Below are positions 1-7,759 of a stretch of 64,000 nt of DNA, in pieces; position 1 is the first letter of the stretch; the number at the start of each line of letters is the position of its first letter. This DNA comes from JAIVGV01 sp032229975 (lineage in GTDB: Bacteria > Acidobacteriota > Blastocatellia > Pyrinomonadales > Pyrinomonadaceae), in the NCBI GenBank assembly GCA_032229975.1, contig JAVXVG010000056.1, positions 1 to 64,000 of the forward strand. The letters run 5' to 3'. The notes beneath the pieces were generated by a model that ran no database searches, was not told the origin of the DNA, and saw only the letters and a program-made list of their open reading frames with translations. The translations under genes and the position numbers were made by a program.

Positions 1-30
1 CCGCGACGCTCTTCATGCGTGAGAAGGAAA

Positions 31-50
31 AAGGGAGACCGTGGTCTCCC
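31..50 (-). terminator. Intrinsic terminator of the lytic transglycosylase gene
   Basis: Perfect 8-bp stem (33-40 with 43-50, GGGAGACC/GGTCTCCC) followed on the minus strand by a T-rich run, 30 bp past the stop codon of the minus-strand gene at 80-733. Confidence 0.7.
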
Positions 51-79
51 CTTCGTTGAAGCAAACTTTGGTGGGCCGG

Positions 80-733
80 TTATTCGGTGGCGGTCGCGTC
101 GGCGTCGAGGTGGAAGGCGGCGCGTGCATCTTCGGGCGAGAGGATAGGATGGTAGGTCTTTCCGTAGTTACCTGTGATGTTGCGGACGTACTTCTCTGTT
201 TCGGGGAAGGGCGGCACGCCTTTGTACTTATCGACGTTGCCCTCGCCGGCGTTGTAGCCCGCGAGCGCGAGCGTCACGTCGCCGTCGAAGCGTTTGAGCA
301 GAGAGCGCAGGTAGCGCGTGCCCGCCGTGACATTCTGCTGCTCGTCAGTCGCATCGGTGCAGCCGAAGCGCTTGGCGGTCGCGGGCATGAGTTGCATGAG
401 ACCTTGCGCGCCGACGCCGGACTTCGCGTCCGCAACGTAGCGCGACTCTTGAAGGATGACCGCATGGACGAGACGCGGATCGACGCCGTACTTCTCGCCC
501 GCTTTGAAGATGATCTGATCGAGGTTCGCGTCGCCCGAAGTGGGCACGTCCGCAGGGATGAAGACCGGCGCGTTCGGATCAACTTCGGCAGCGAGGGCCT
601 GTGCCGTCACGGTCGGCGCGAGAGCTTTGAAGAGTGGGAGTTCAGTGATGTTGGAGAGAATGAAAATTGCGAAGACTGTGATGACCGAAGCCTTGAAAGA
701 GCGGATGTGGGGAACACGTCGAGTTATCTGCAT
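80..733 (-). CDS. Lytic transglycosylase, SLT domain, exported
   Basis: Cleaves the MurNAc-GlcNAc bond of peptidoglycan in the periplasm. The 217-residue protein has one hydrophobic N-terminal segment (about 15-30) acting as signal or anchor. An SLT domain follows from about residue 70: the catalytic Glu is E96 in LQESRY, then come the GLMQLMPATA block (111-120) and the NAGEGNVDKY block (151-160) of soluble-lytic-transglycosylase relatives. All expected motifs are intact, so it should be active. It is a stand-alone gene with its own terminator at 31-50. The ATG at 733 gives a natural signal sequence. The exact class within the SLT superfamily is not resolved. Confidence 0.93.
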   Translation of the reverse strand: MQITRRVPHIRSFKASVITVFAIFILSNITELPLFKALAPTVTAQALAAEVDPNAPVFIPADVPTSGDANLDQIIFKAGEKYGVDPRLVHAVILQESRYVADAKSGVGAQGLMQLMPATAKRFGCTDATDEQQNVTAGTRYLRSLLKRFDGDVTLALAGYNAGEGNVDKYKGVPPFPETEKYVRNITGNYGKTYHPILSPEDARAAFHLDADATATE

Positions 734-1216
734 TCGTTATCGATCTCCATGTGAGCTGACCGGTCGGGTCAACGGTTGCGGCGACCAGAGCGTCGCAAGA
801 GTTGTCGCGGCTTGGGGGCTGCGCATGGTCGAAACGATCCTTGCAAAGAGCAATTATCGAGACCGAGAGTAAGATGGATTACATTACTTTTCAGTTGCTT
901 TCCGCGAACTATTCCTATGCGTCTAAGTGCTTCGACTGTCTGCCTTTAAGCCACTCGCCGCAACTCGTGAAATAGCGTCGTTTGACGGATGTCATACACC
1001 AACTTTGACCGACTGAAGCCCGATCCCGTTTGATTCACGTACCGATTGAGTGCAAGAAACTTATTTTTTGCGGCGATAGAATTTTCGATGTATGAGAAAT
1101 AGTGTTGAAGCGACGAGACAAACATCTACGAAGAGCAACGTAGTTGCAACGTCGGCTGATCGGCCCGTATAATTTCGTTAGTTTAGAAAACGACTTGAGA
1201 GTGAGTTTTAATAGTT
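734..1216. other. Intergenic region between divergent genes
   Basis: 483 bp between the transglycosylase (leftward) and fmdB-like gene (rightward). I see no convincing ORF or structured RNA. The only clear signal is the promoter at 1144-1173; the leftward promoter was not resolved. Confidence 0.5.
1144..1173 (+). promoter_or_regulatory. Sigma-70-type promoter for the FmdB-like gene
   Basis: TTGCAA (1144-1149), an 18-bp spacer and a perfect TATAAT (1168-1173), 44 bp upstream of the ATG at 1217. Confidence 0.65.
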
Positions 1217-1570
1217 ATGCCGATCTATGAGTACACGTGTCGGAAATGCAGCGCGCACGTCGAGGCTTTACAGAAACTTTCCGACAAGCCTCTCGCGAAG
1301 TGTAAGAAGTGCGGCGGTAAATTGGAGAAGCAGTGGTCGGCGACGGGCTTTCAGTTCAAGGGCTCCGGCTGGTACGTCACGGACTACGCGCACAAGGGCG
1401 GCGAGAAAAAATCCGAGGGCGCGACTGAGGCCGGATCGGAGACGACGGCGGAAAGCAAGTCCGAGACGAAGTCGGACTCCAAGTCTGAGACGAAGACCGA
1501 GACAACAAAAGGCGACGAGAAGAAAACCCCGAAAGCAACTTCTACATCAAAGGGCGCGAGCGCCGATTAA
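1217..1570 (+). CDS. FmdB-family zinc-ribbon protein with charged tail
   Basis: 117 residues. The N-terminal 45 residues form the FmdB (CxxC_CXXC_SSSS) zinc ribbon: MPIYEY start, CRKC at about 8-11, CKKC at about 29-32, then the FKGSGWY segment typical of the family. The remaining 70 residues are a low-complexity tail of K, S, E and T in repeated SE/TK units, probably disordered. FmdB proteins were first named as putative regulators of formamidase/amidase genes; their general role is unclear. A perfect -10 box lies upstream. It is 44 bp upstream of a VWFA gene but probably not functionally linked. Confidence 0.88.
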   Translation: MPIYEYTCRKCSAHVEALQKLSDKPLAKCKKCGGKLEKQWSATGFQFKGSGWYVTDYAHKGGEKKSEGATEAGSETTAESKSETKSDSKSETKTETTKGDEKKTPKATSTSKGASAD

Positions 1571-1614
1571 GAGTCGCTATCAAAAGTTCGCGATGGTGCT
1601 CACGTGTTCCCGTC

Positions 1615-2529
1615 ATGCCCTTCCAACTTCGTCGTCTTCGATATCGCCACGCGCTCACGCTCTGCCTGAGCCTCGCCGCCTGCGTTGCACTCGCATACGC
1701 GCAGGCGGGCCGCCGCCCACAAGCTGGTCGCGACCGCGCCGCGTTCCTCAACGTCACGGCCGCACGCGACGACGGCACGAACGTCCCCGTCTCATCCCAT
1801 GAGATCGCGCTCTACGACGACGGTCTCGAACAAACGATCGCCAGCTTCTCGCCCGATCCCTCGCCTGCGCGCATCGTCCTCTTAGTCGATAACTCGCAGA
1901 CGCTGAGAACAGACGTGCCGAAGCTCGCGCAGGTGGCCCGCGAGTTCGCTTATGAGATTTATCAGGGCGATCAGATGCTCGTCGTCGGCTACGACGAGAA
2001 GGCGGAGATCATTACGGACTGGACGGACGATCCAAAAGTGGTCGAGGCGTCGCTCTCAGGTCTGCGCAAGAAGGGCCAGCCCTTCCTCTTCGACGCGATC
2101 AGCGCGGTCATCAACGATGCGATGAGGCCCTTGACGGGCGGCACGCGCAAGCGCGTCGTCGTGCTCATCGGCGACGGGCTCGACCGTGGCAGCAAGACGA
2201 AGTTCAAAGACGCGCTCGCAGAGTTGCAGACTGACGACATCGCAGTCTATGCGTTGCAGATTCCCGACCGCACGGGCGGCGCGTTCCGGCGCGATCAGCC
2301 GAAGCCCTCCGAGGTCGTGCGCCAACTCGCCGAAGGCACGGGCGGGCGCGTGCTCCCGCTCGACAACCCACGCGAAGCCGCCAAGACGATCTGCGATGAG
2401 CTACGCAAGAATCGCTACCTTCTCGCCTACACGCCCACCTCGATCTCCTACGTTGACGCGCGCCGCATCTATGTCACCTCCGACGCAGGCGTCACCGTTC
2501 GCTTCAAGACAGCGCAGCCACCGAAGTAA
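1615..2529 (+). CDS. Secreted VWFA-related domain protein
   Basis: 304 residues. A signal peptide (about 10-30, ending ALAYAQA) is followed by a short beta domain and a von Willebrand A-type domain. The MIDAS is degenerate: LLVDNSQT at about 88-95 replaces DxSxS, while the later GDG (IGDGLDRG) is kept. The order and C-terminal 'RYLLAYTP' segment match the VWFA-related proteins that are expanded in Acidobacteria. Function is unknown; a metal-dependent ligand-binding or scaffolding role outside the membrane is an inference. The start has no good Shine-Dalgarno. The stop codon lies at the edge of the palindromic heptamer repeat at 2528-2610. Confidence 0.85.
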   Translation: MPFQLRRLRYRHALTLCLSLAACVALAYAQAGRRPQAGRDRAAFLNVTAARDDGTNVPVSSHEIALYDDGLEQTIASFSPDPSPARIVLLVDNSQTLRTDVPKLAQVAREFAYEIYQGDQMLVVGYDEKAEIITDWTDDPKVVEASLSGLRKKGQPFLFDAISAVINDAMRPLTGGTRKRVVVLIGDGLDRGSKTKFKDALAELQTDDIAVYALQIPDRTGGAFRRDQPKPSEVVRQLAEGTGGRVLPLDNPREAAKTICDELRKNRYLLAYTPTSISYVDARRIYVTSDAGVTVRFKTAQPPK

Positions 2530-2610
2530 ATGATGAAGTCGGAACGATGAACGATGAAGTGAAGACAATCTGATTTCACTTCATCGTTCATCGTTCCGAC
2601 TTCATCATTT
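2528..2610. repeat. Heptamer-array palindrome, perfect 36-bp inverted repeat
   Basis: Arms 2528-2563 and 2575-2610 are exact reverse complements around an 11-nt loop. Each arm is itself a 7-bp-periodic array of units such as AACGATG and AAGTCGG. It sits between convergent genes and overlaps both stop codons (TAA at 2527-2529; TGA on the minus strand at 2605-2607). It could act as a bidirectional terminator. Confidence 0.9.
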
Positions 2611-2787
2611 CTTCTTCGAGTAGATGTAGAACATCACGCCGATGACGACGAGGAGGATGAGTTCGAGTTGCGCGAAATATGACCAATCAGTGACGCCTAC
2701 TTCATCGCGCGCGAGCGGGTAGAGGAAGAACGTGCCGAGGATGACGGCGGTCGAGAGCCAGATGATCTGTCGCTTCGTATCCCACAT
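2605..2787 (-). CDS. Small membrane protein of unknown function
   Basis: 60 residues when started at the ATG at 2787 (MWDTKRQ). The frame stays open upstream only because it runs into the heptamer array at 2790-2882, so the longer start is rejected. Two hydrophobic helices (about 8-26 and 38-54) are separated by a polar segment with Asp and Glu and followed by a short KKK tail, giving a hairpin topology. It converges on the VWFA gene. No family recognised. Confidence 0.6.
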   Translation of the reverse strand: MWDTKRQIIWLSTAVILGTFFLYPLARDEVGVTDWSYFAQLELILLVVIGVMFYIYSKKK

Positions 2788-2789
2788 GA

Positions 2790-2882
2790 CTCGTGAATCG
2801 TAGATGGTAAATTGTGAATGGTGATCTGATTCATCACGCGCCTTCAACTCACGATTCACCATTCACGATTTACCATTTACGT
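2790..2882. repeat. Heptamer-array inverted repeat
   Basis: Left array 2790-2831 and right array 2848-2882, both 7-bp periodic. The right arm alternates units like TTCACGA and TTTACCA; the left arm is its imperfect reverse complement. The right arm supplies the stop codon of the aminotransferase (2877-2879). Confidence 0.88.
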
Positions 2883-4073
2883 CTTTTGCAGCTTGTGCAG
2901 TCGTTCGGCGGCGGCTTGCAGAGTTTCGTCTTTCTTGCAGAAGCAGAAGCGGACTTGTTGCGAACCGAGTTGTGGATCGGAGTAGAAGGACGAGCCGGGG
3001 ACGCAGGCGACGCCGACGTTGCGTATGAGATGCTTGGTGAACTCGACATCATCTTTGAAGCCGAACGCACTGATGTCTGTCATCACGTAGTATGCGCCGT
3101 CGGGCCGGAAGACTTTGAAGCCGGCCCGTTCGAGTTCGGGCAAGAGCATGTCGCGGCGTCGCTCGTAGTCTTCACGCAAATGATTGTAGTAGTCGCGCGG
3201 AAGGCGGAGCGCGACCGCGCCTGCGGCTTGCAAGGGCGCGGCTGCGCCGACGGTTAAGAAGTCGTGGACTTTGCGGATCGCGGAAGTGATCGCGGGCGGA
3301 GCTATCACGTAGCCGACTCGCCAGCCCGTCACCGAATAGGTCTTCGACATCGAGTTGACGACGGCCGTGCGCTCGCGCATCCCTTCGAGCTGCGCCATCG
3401 AGATGTGCTCGATCTCCGCGCCCTCGCGCGGGTAGAGGATGTGCTCGTAGATTTCGTCTGTGAAGCAGAGCGCGTCGAACTCGCGACAGAGAGAAGCGAT
3501 GTATTCGAGTTCGACGCGCGTGAAAACTTTTCCCGTCGGGTTGTTCGGGTTGCAGATGATGATCGCTTTGGTCTTCGAGTTGAACGCTGCTCGCAATTCA
3601 TCTCTGTCGAAAGTCCAATCGGGCGCGCGAAGCGGGACGTAGCGCGGGCGCGCATCGGAGAGGATCGCGTCGGGCGCGTAGTTCTCATAATAGGGCTCAA
3701 AGACGATGACCTCTTCGCCCGCGTCGACCGTCGCCATCATCGCGGCGATCATGCCTTCGGTCGAGCCGCAGGTGACGGTCAACTCTGTTTCGGGATCGAT
3801 GTCGAGACCGAGATGCCACTTGGTCTTCTCCGCAATCGCGTCGCGAAAATCTTTCGCGCCCCAAGTGATCGCGTACTGGTTGATGTCGTCTTCGATGGCG
3901 CGCGCGGCGGCGCGTTTGATCTCCGCAGGCGCGGCGAAGTCTGGAAAACCTTGTGAGAGATTGACGGCTCCGTACTTCATCGCCTCGCGCGTCATCTCGC
4001 GTATGACGGACTCTGTGAAGCGGCCCGCCTTCTGCGAGACGCGGCTTTTCGTTGAAGCGGCTGGCTTGGTCAT
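2877..4073 (-). CDS. Class I/II pyridoxal-phosphate aminotransferase
   Basis: 398 residues from the ATG at 4073 (MTKPAAS); a longer frame has no family similarity. Fold-type I aminotransferase of the aspartate/methionine aminotransferase group: NLSQGFPDF near the N terminus, NPNNPTGKVF in the middle, DEIYEH, and the PLP lysine in SMSKTYSVTGWRVGY. It is a cytosolic enzyme transferring an amino group from an amino acid (Asp, Met, kynurenine or aromatic) to a 2-oxo acid. Substrate cannot be fixed from sequence. No operon partner. The C-terminal codons and stop overlap a heptamer array. Confidence 0.92.
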   Translation of the reverse strand: MTKPAASTKSRVSQKAGRFTESVIREMTREAMKYGAVNLSQGFPDFAAPAEIKRAAARAIEDDINQYAITWGAKDFRDAIAEKTKWHLGLDIDPETELTVTCGSTEGMIAAMMATVDAGEEVIVFEPYYENYAPDAILSDARPRYVPLRAPDWTFDRDELRAAFNSKTKAIIICNPNNPTGKVFTRVELEYIASLCREFDALCFTDEIYEHILYPREGAEIEHISMAQLEGMRERTAVVNSMSKTYSVTGWRVGYVIAPPAITSAIRKVHDFLTVGAAAPLQAAGAVALRLPRDYYNHLREDYERRRDMLLPELERAGFKVFRPDGAYYVMTDISAFGFKDDVEFTKHLIRNVGVACVPGSSFYSDPQLGSQQVRFCFCKKDETLQAAAERLHKLQKT

Positions 4074-4173
4074 TGTAAAGTTACCCGCGCGGACGGAAGA
4101 TTTTGAAACTATAGTTTGGACGAAGCGTGATGCTCGCATAAATGCGCGCCGCACGGCAACCGCATGAGGTGTG

Positions 4174-4281
4174 ATGGCTGACGACGGCAAATGCCCGATG
4201 GGCAAGAATCCTTGGCTGGCGACCTTCCTCGTGATCGCCTTCCTGCTGGTCTTCGCCGCGAAGAAGCTCGGTCTGATCTGA
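4174..4281 (+). CDS. Small ORF, single-pass membrane peptide
   Basis: A 35-codon ORF starting ATG 4174 with GAGGTG 5 bp upstream, ending TGA 4281, and 25 bp ahead of the next gene on the same strand. It has a polar N terminus containing CPMGKNPW, a hydrophobic helix (about residues 14-29) and a KKLGLI end. The arrangement (SD, composition, spacing) suggests it is real and translated with the gene at 4307, but no family is recognised. Confidence 0.45.
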   Translation: MADDGKCPMGKNPWLATFLVIAFLLVFAAKKLGLI

Positions 4282-4306
4282 GACGCGGCGGAATGGAGAG
4301 ATCAAC

Positions 4307-5500
4307 GTGAGAACTTTACGCGCCTTCGCCTGTGCCTTCGCGCTCGTCCTCTTAACTTGCGCCGCGCACGCGCAGGATCAAACTCCGCGCGCGGCGGGCG
4401 ACGCTGACGCAAAGCCGCTCGTCAAGCTCGCGCTTGAGATCAACTTCATCGACTCTCAGCCACCGGCCCACTGGCAGGTAGGAGGCGATGGTTGGAGCGG
4501 GCGATTCAAACGCATCGAGGGCTGGCAGCCTCAAGCGGGCTCGCTCCCCGTGCAAGCGGTGGATGTAGCATCGCGCATGGAGGGCGACCTCGTGCGGATC
4601 AACGTCTCCGTCCACGTCGGCGAGAAGCAACTCGACCGGCGGCTCGACGTGGCGACGTTCCTCGCGCGCGAAGGTGAGAGGATCAGCGTCTGGGAGTTGC
4701 GGAGTTTCGGCGTCGAGCCGATCACGATCAGAGTAGTCAACGTGCGAGGCGTAAAAGTCGCTGCGCCCACCGTGACGAGCAGAGCGCCTTCGCTTGCAGT
4801 GGTCAGCATTCAACGCGCGAAGGGCACGTTCCCGAAATACGAAGTCTCGCTGCGTAACGATTCGGGCAGAGACATTGTCGCGCTGATGGTCGCTGCCTAC
4901 ACGACTGACCGGCATCGACTCACGCAGATGCCGCACCGCGACCGCGACGAGCCGCTCGTGCGCGCGGGTGATGTTTACGAGTTGAGCGCGTGGGGCGGAG
5001 AAGATGGGCGCAATGACGGCGAGAGCTATACGCCGGGTGGCCTTTCAGAGGTCATCGTCGAGGCGGCGGTCTTCGCCGACGGCAGCTACGAGGGCGACGC
5101 GCAAAGGGCCGCGCACGTGCGGGCCCTATGGATCGGACGACGTTTGCAGATCGCGCGACTCGCAATGCTACTACGCGATGCGGGAGGCTCGCCCGATGCA
5201 GGGACGCGCGCCGGACTTATCGCATTGCGCGCTCGCATCAACGCGCTTGATGAGCGTTTCGATCCGGCTGCGCTCGCGGGCCTCCTCTCGCAGTTCCCCG
5301 CCTTTGACGCCGGCGCGACGCGCGATCTGAATCGCTCCGCCGAGTTCGAGTTGCACTTTCGCAAGAACGAGCTGCTGCTCATGCTCGAAAAGATCGACGG
5401 CATGGGCAAGGGCGGCGACGCGCTGCCCGGCGTGCGCGACTGGCTCCTGCGCACAGCCGATACTTATGAGACGTGGCTCGCGCGCCTGCCCGCGAACTGA
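4307..5500 (+). CDS. Secreted protein of unknown function
   Basis: 397 residues from a GTG at 4307 with GGAGAG 6 bp upstream. A clear signal peptide (about 1-22, LLTCAAHAQ) is followed by a beta-rich N-terminal half and a helical C-terminal half (about 260-397). No catalytic motif or named domain is recognised. It probably faces the periplasm or outside. It follows the small membrane ORF at 4174-4281 in the same direction. Confidence 0.8.
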   Translation: MRTLRAFACAFALVLLTCAAHAQDQTPRAAGDADAKPLVKLALEINFIDSQPPAHWQVGGDGWSGRFKRIEGWQPQAGSLPVQAVDVASRMEGDLVRINVSVHVGEKQLDRRLDVATFLAREGERISVWELRSFGVEPITIRVVNVRGVKVAAPTVTSRAPSLAVVSIQRAKGTFPKYEVSLRNDSGRDIVALMVAAYTTDRHRLTQMPHRDRDEPLVRAGDVYELSAWGGEDGRNDGESYTPGGLSEVIVEAAVFADGSYEGDAQRAAHVRALWIGRRLQIARLAMLLRDAGGSPDAGTRAGLIALRARINALDERFDPAALAGLLSQFPAFDAGATRDLNRSAEFELHFRKNELLLMLEKIDGMGKGGDALPGVRDWLLRTADTYETWLARLPAN

Positions 5501-5786
5501 CGCGCCCAACCGCAGTCGCGAACTACCAACGAGCCGCAGCGCGAGCTACCGGCGAGTGACGTTTACGAGAGTTGAATACGACGACGGAGCGCGCGAATGC
5601 CTTTCGTCGCGTAAATATAGTTACGACGCGCATCGGGTTAATGATATTGTGCGCGAGACAGCGAGCGCACACGCCGCGCGCTCGGCTTCAGTCGCTCCCT
5701 TGCGATCTCCGTTTCAGAGTTTTCGCTACGCATCACTCGCCGCCTCGCAAACAGCATTTAACTTTCAGCAGAAAGGTGACTCCCCA

Positions 5787-6272
5787 ATGTTCCCACGCAT
5801 CCTGCGCTTCGTCTCTCTCCCGCTCGTGCTCATACTGATCTGGGCTGTGCTGCGCTTCCTGATGCTGCCGGTCTTTCATCAGAGCTACGCACCGCGCGGC
5901 AACGCCGTCTTCTCGGTCGTCGGGCTGACGTTCATCAGTTGCCTCTACTTCGGCGCGATGTCGGGTAAGGTCGGCGGCTTCGGCTGGCTCGGCACGTTCC
6001 TCTCGGGCGTGACCATCGGCCTCTGGGCTCAGCTACTGATCTTCACGGCCACCATCGTGAGTCTCGCCGCAGGCTTCGACACTTACTTCGTCCACTGGGA
6101 CGCGCTCAACCTGCCCGAAGGCACGCACGCGACGATAGCGCAGGCGGTGACGATCCGCGTGGGCGGGATCGTCATCGGCTCGATCATGGGCGGCATCATG
6201 GCCCTCCTCGGTCGTGCAGTCTTCGCCACGCTCGCGCCGCGTCATCGTGAAGAGGTCGCGGTAGTGGAGTGA
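5787..6272 (+). CDS. Four-helix membrane protein of unknown function
   Basis: 161 residues from the ATG at 5787, preceded by AAAGGTGA at a good distance. Upstream in-frame sequence (from 5466) looks non-coding, so this start is preferred. Four hydrophobic segments are visible (about 5-27, 38-58, 66-92 and 122-146). The start sits 286 bp downstream of the previous gene, so it likely has its own promoter. No recognised family. Confidence 0.72.
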   Translation: MFPRILRFVSLPLVLILIWAVLRFLMLPVFHQSYAPRGNAVFSVVGLTFISCLYFGAMSGKVGGFGWLGTFLSGVTIGLWAQLLIFTATIVSLAAGFDTYFVHWDALNLPEGTHATIAQAVTIRVGGIVIGSIMGGIMALLGRAVFATLAPRHREEVAVVE

Positions 6273-6404
6273 AGATTGTCAGTAGTCAGTTGTCCGCGGC
6301 CAGTTGCCGGTAGTTTGCGTCTCATCAAATTGTGAGTTGCGGATCGAGTTAAGAGGGCGACGGGTAAAAACGAACAACTGACTACTAGCCACGGACAACG
6401 AACC
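6273..6404. repeat. Heptamer-array inverted repeat
   Basis: Left array 6273-6314 with 7-bp units such as CAGTAGT, CAGTTGT and CAGTTGC. Right array 6370-6404 (ACTGACT, ACGGACA) is the imperfect reverse complement. They are separated by 55 bp. Confidence 0.75.
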
Positions 6405-6536
6405 GCTTTTCCGACTTTCTTGCGCCGCTTCGCGCGTCTTTGTTATAGTTCGGGCGAGTCGTCAACGTCGTCAATTGAAGTCAACTGAAGGGGGCCGCTT
6501 TCGTCGCGCCGCCTATACACACGAAGAGAGGTCGCC

Positions 6537-6980
6537 ATGTCGATGCAAGGTGTCCCACGAAACGTTTCGCGGCGTCGCGAGGAGAGTGGCCCCGGACTCT
6601 TCTCCGGATCGCAAGTGACGTGCTTCCTGCTGGGCGGCGCGGTCGGCGCAATCGCCGCGCTGCTGTTCGCGCCGAAGTCCGGTCGCGAGCTGAGAGCAGA
6701 CATCGCCGACACCGCGCGTCAGGGCGTGGAAGGCGCGCGCGTGAAGGCCAACGACTACTACGATCAGACGCGCGAGCGCGCCACCGGCTTCTACGAGACG
6801 GCGAAGTCGCAGGTGGGCGAAGGACTGGGCGCGGCGCGCCAGCAAGTGACGCGACGGGGCGAGACTCTCTCCGCCGCCATCGAAGCGGGCAAGCGCGCCT
6901 ACGCCGACGAGAAGCGTCGCACGCAATCGTCCGACATGGAGACCGCGCCGACCTACTACGAGAAGCCTGAGAAGAATTGA
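6537..6980 (+). CDS. YtxH domain protein
   Basis: 147 residues; ATG preceded by GAAGAGAGG. A single hydrophobic segment (about 28-45, CFLLGGAVGAIAALLFAPKSG) runs into the LLFAPKSGRELR signature of YtxH/gas-vesicle-like stress proteins. A long Ala/Arg/Glu-rich amphipathic helix (about 50-130) follows. YtxH proteins are membrane-tethered general-stress proteins without a known enzymatic role. A possible promoter (TTGCGC at 6420-6425, TATAGT at 6444-6449) lies upstream. The next gene (7072) also encodes a one-helix membrane protein with a coiled tail; such YtxH/DUF948 pairs are common. Confidence 0.88.
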   Translation: MSMQGVPRNVSRRREESGPGLFSGSQVTCFLLGGAVGAIAALLFAPKSGRELRADIADTARQGVEGARVKANDYYDQTRERATGFYETAKSQVGEGLGAARQQVTRRGETLSAAIEAGKRAYADEKRRTQSSDMETAPTYYEKPEKN

Positions 6981-6982
6981 GG

Positions 6983-7052
6983 GATTGACTCATTGATCCA
7001 TTGATCCATTTAATAAACGAATCAATGACAAAATGAATCAATGGATCGATCC
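6983..7052. repeat. Heptamer-array inverted repeat
   Basis: 7-bp units such as TCATTGA, TCCATTG and ATCCATT up to about 7010, then the reverse-complement version (CAATGGA, TCGATCC) to 7052. It contains an ATG (7033) that extends the reading frame of the next gene. Confidence 0.8.
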
Positions 7053-7071
7053 CTCACGATCCGCAATCGAT

Positions 7072-7641
7072 ATGTCTCTAGCATTGCAGTTGAGCACGCG
7101 CGATCCGATGTTCATCGTGATGTTGATCATCGCGGCATCGTTCGTCGTCATCGCGGGGGCGATGATCGCGATGGCCGTGGTCGTCAGTCGCGTCGTGCGC
7201 ACGGTCAACAATCTTGAGCGACGCGCCGAGCCGCTGCTCGAACGTGTCGGCACTCTGAGTGCGCAGGTCAGCGTTATCGCCGCGCAGGGCAAGGACGTTG
7301 CAGAGCAGGTGACGATCATGTCCGGCCATCTGAGCGTCGCCTCCGAGCACTTCTCCGAATCAGCCGCGCTCATCAAGGACGAGGTGCGCGAATTGAAACA
7401 ACTCGTCGGCTACACCTCGGAGACGGCGCGCGACAAGATCGCGAAGGTCGGCGCGACGATAGATCGGACGAACCGTCAGTTCTCTGCGACGACGATGTTC
7501 ATTCACTCGAAACTCGTCGAGCCCGCGCGCGAACTCGCGGCGATCCTCGCGGGCGTGCGTCGCGGCTTGGAAGTCCTCGCCTCGCCCGCGCCCAAGCAGA
7601 TCGATCAGACTTACGGAGAGGAAGAGTTGTTCATCGGTTAA
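7072..7641 (+). CDS. DUF948-like membrane-anchored coiled-coil protein
   Basis: 189 residues from ATG 7072. An in-frame ATG at 7033 would add 13 residues, but these derive from the heptamer array and neither start has a Shine-Dalgarno. One transmembrane helix (about 14-38, very hydrophobic) is followed by a long helical region with heptad character (about 45-150). This matches the layout of DUF948-type proteins found beside YtxH proteins. Function unknown; possibly envelope stress. Confidence 0.72.
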   Translation: MSLALQLSTRDPMFIVMLIIAASFVVIAGAMIAMAVVVSRVVRTVNNLERRAEPLLERVGTLSAQVSVIAAQGKDVAEQVTIMSGHLSVASEHFSESAALIKDEVRELKQLVGYTSETARDKIAKVGATIDRTNRQFSATTMFIHSKLVEPARELAAILAGVRRGLEVLASPAPKQIDQTYGEEELFIG

Positions 7642-7643
7642 AA

Positions 7644-7757
7644 CAGTCTTGAGTCTGAAGTCTTGAGTCTGGAGCATGAAGTCATCAGCCATCGACTTCA
7701 AGTTCCAGACTTTAGATTTTTAACTCCAGACTTTAGACTCCGGATTCCAGACTTGAA
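7644..7757. repeat. Heptamer-array inverted repeat upstream of ileS
   Basis: Left array 7644-7685 (units GAGTCTG, AAGTCTT) and right array 7695-7757 (ACTTTAG, ACTCCAG). All units keep a 7-bp period. It ends 2 bp before the ileS ATG, so it occupies the whole 5' leader. Confidence 0.88.
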
Positions 7758-7759
7758 TC

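Noticed and set aside
3264..3956. Long plus-strand ORF opposite the aminotransferase
   Set aside because: Antisense shadow of a well-supported gene caused by high GC content; no similarity to any protein family.
5466..5786. N-terminal extension of the membrane protein at 5787
   Set aside because: No family similarity and overlaps the end of the previous gene; a good Shine-Dalgarno marks 5787.
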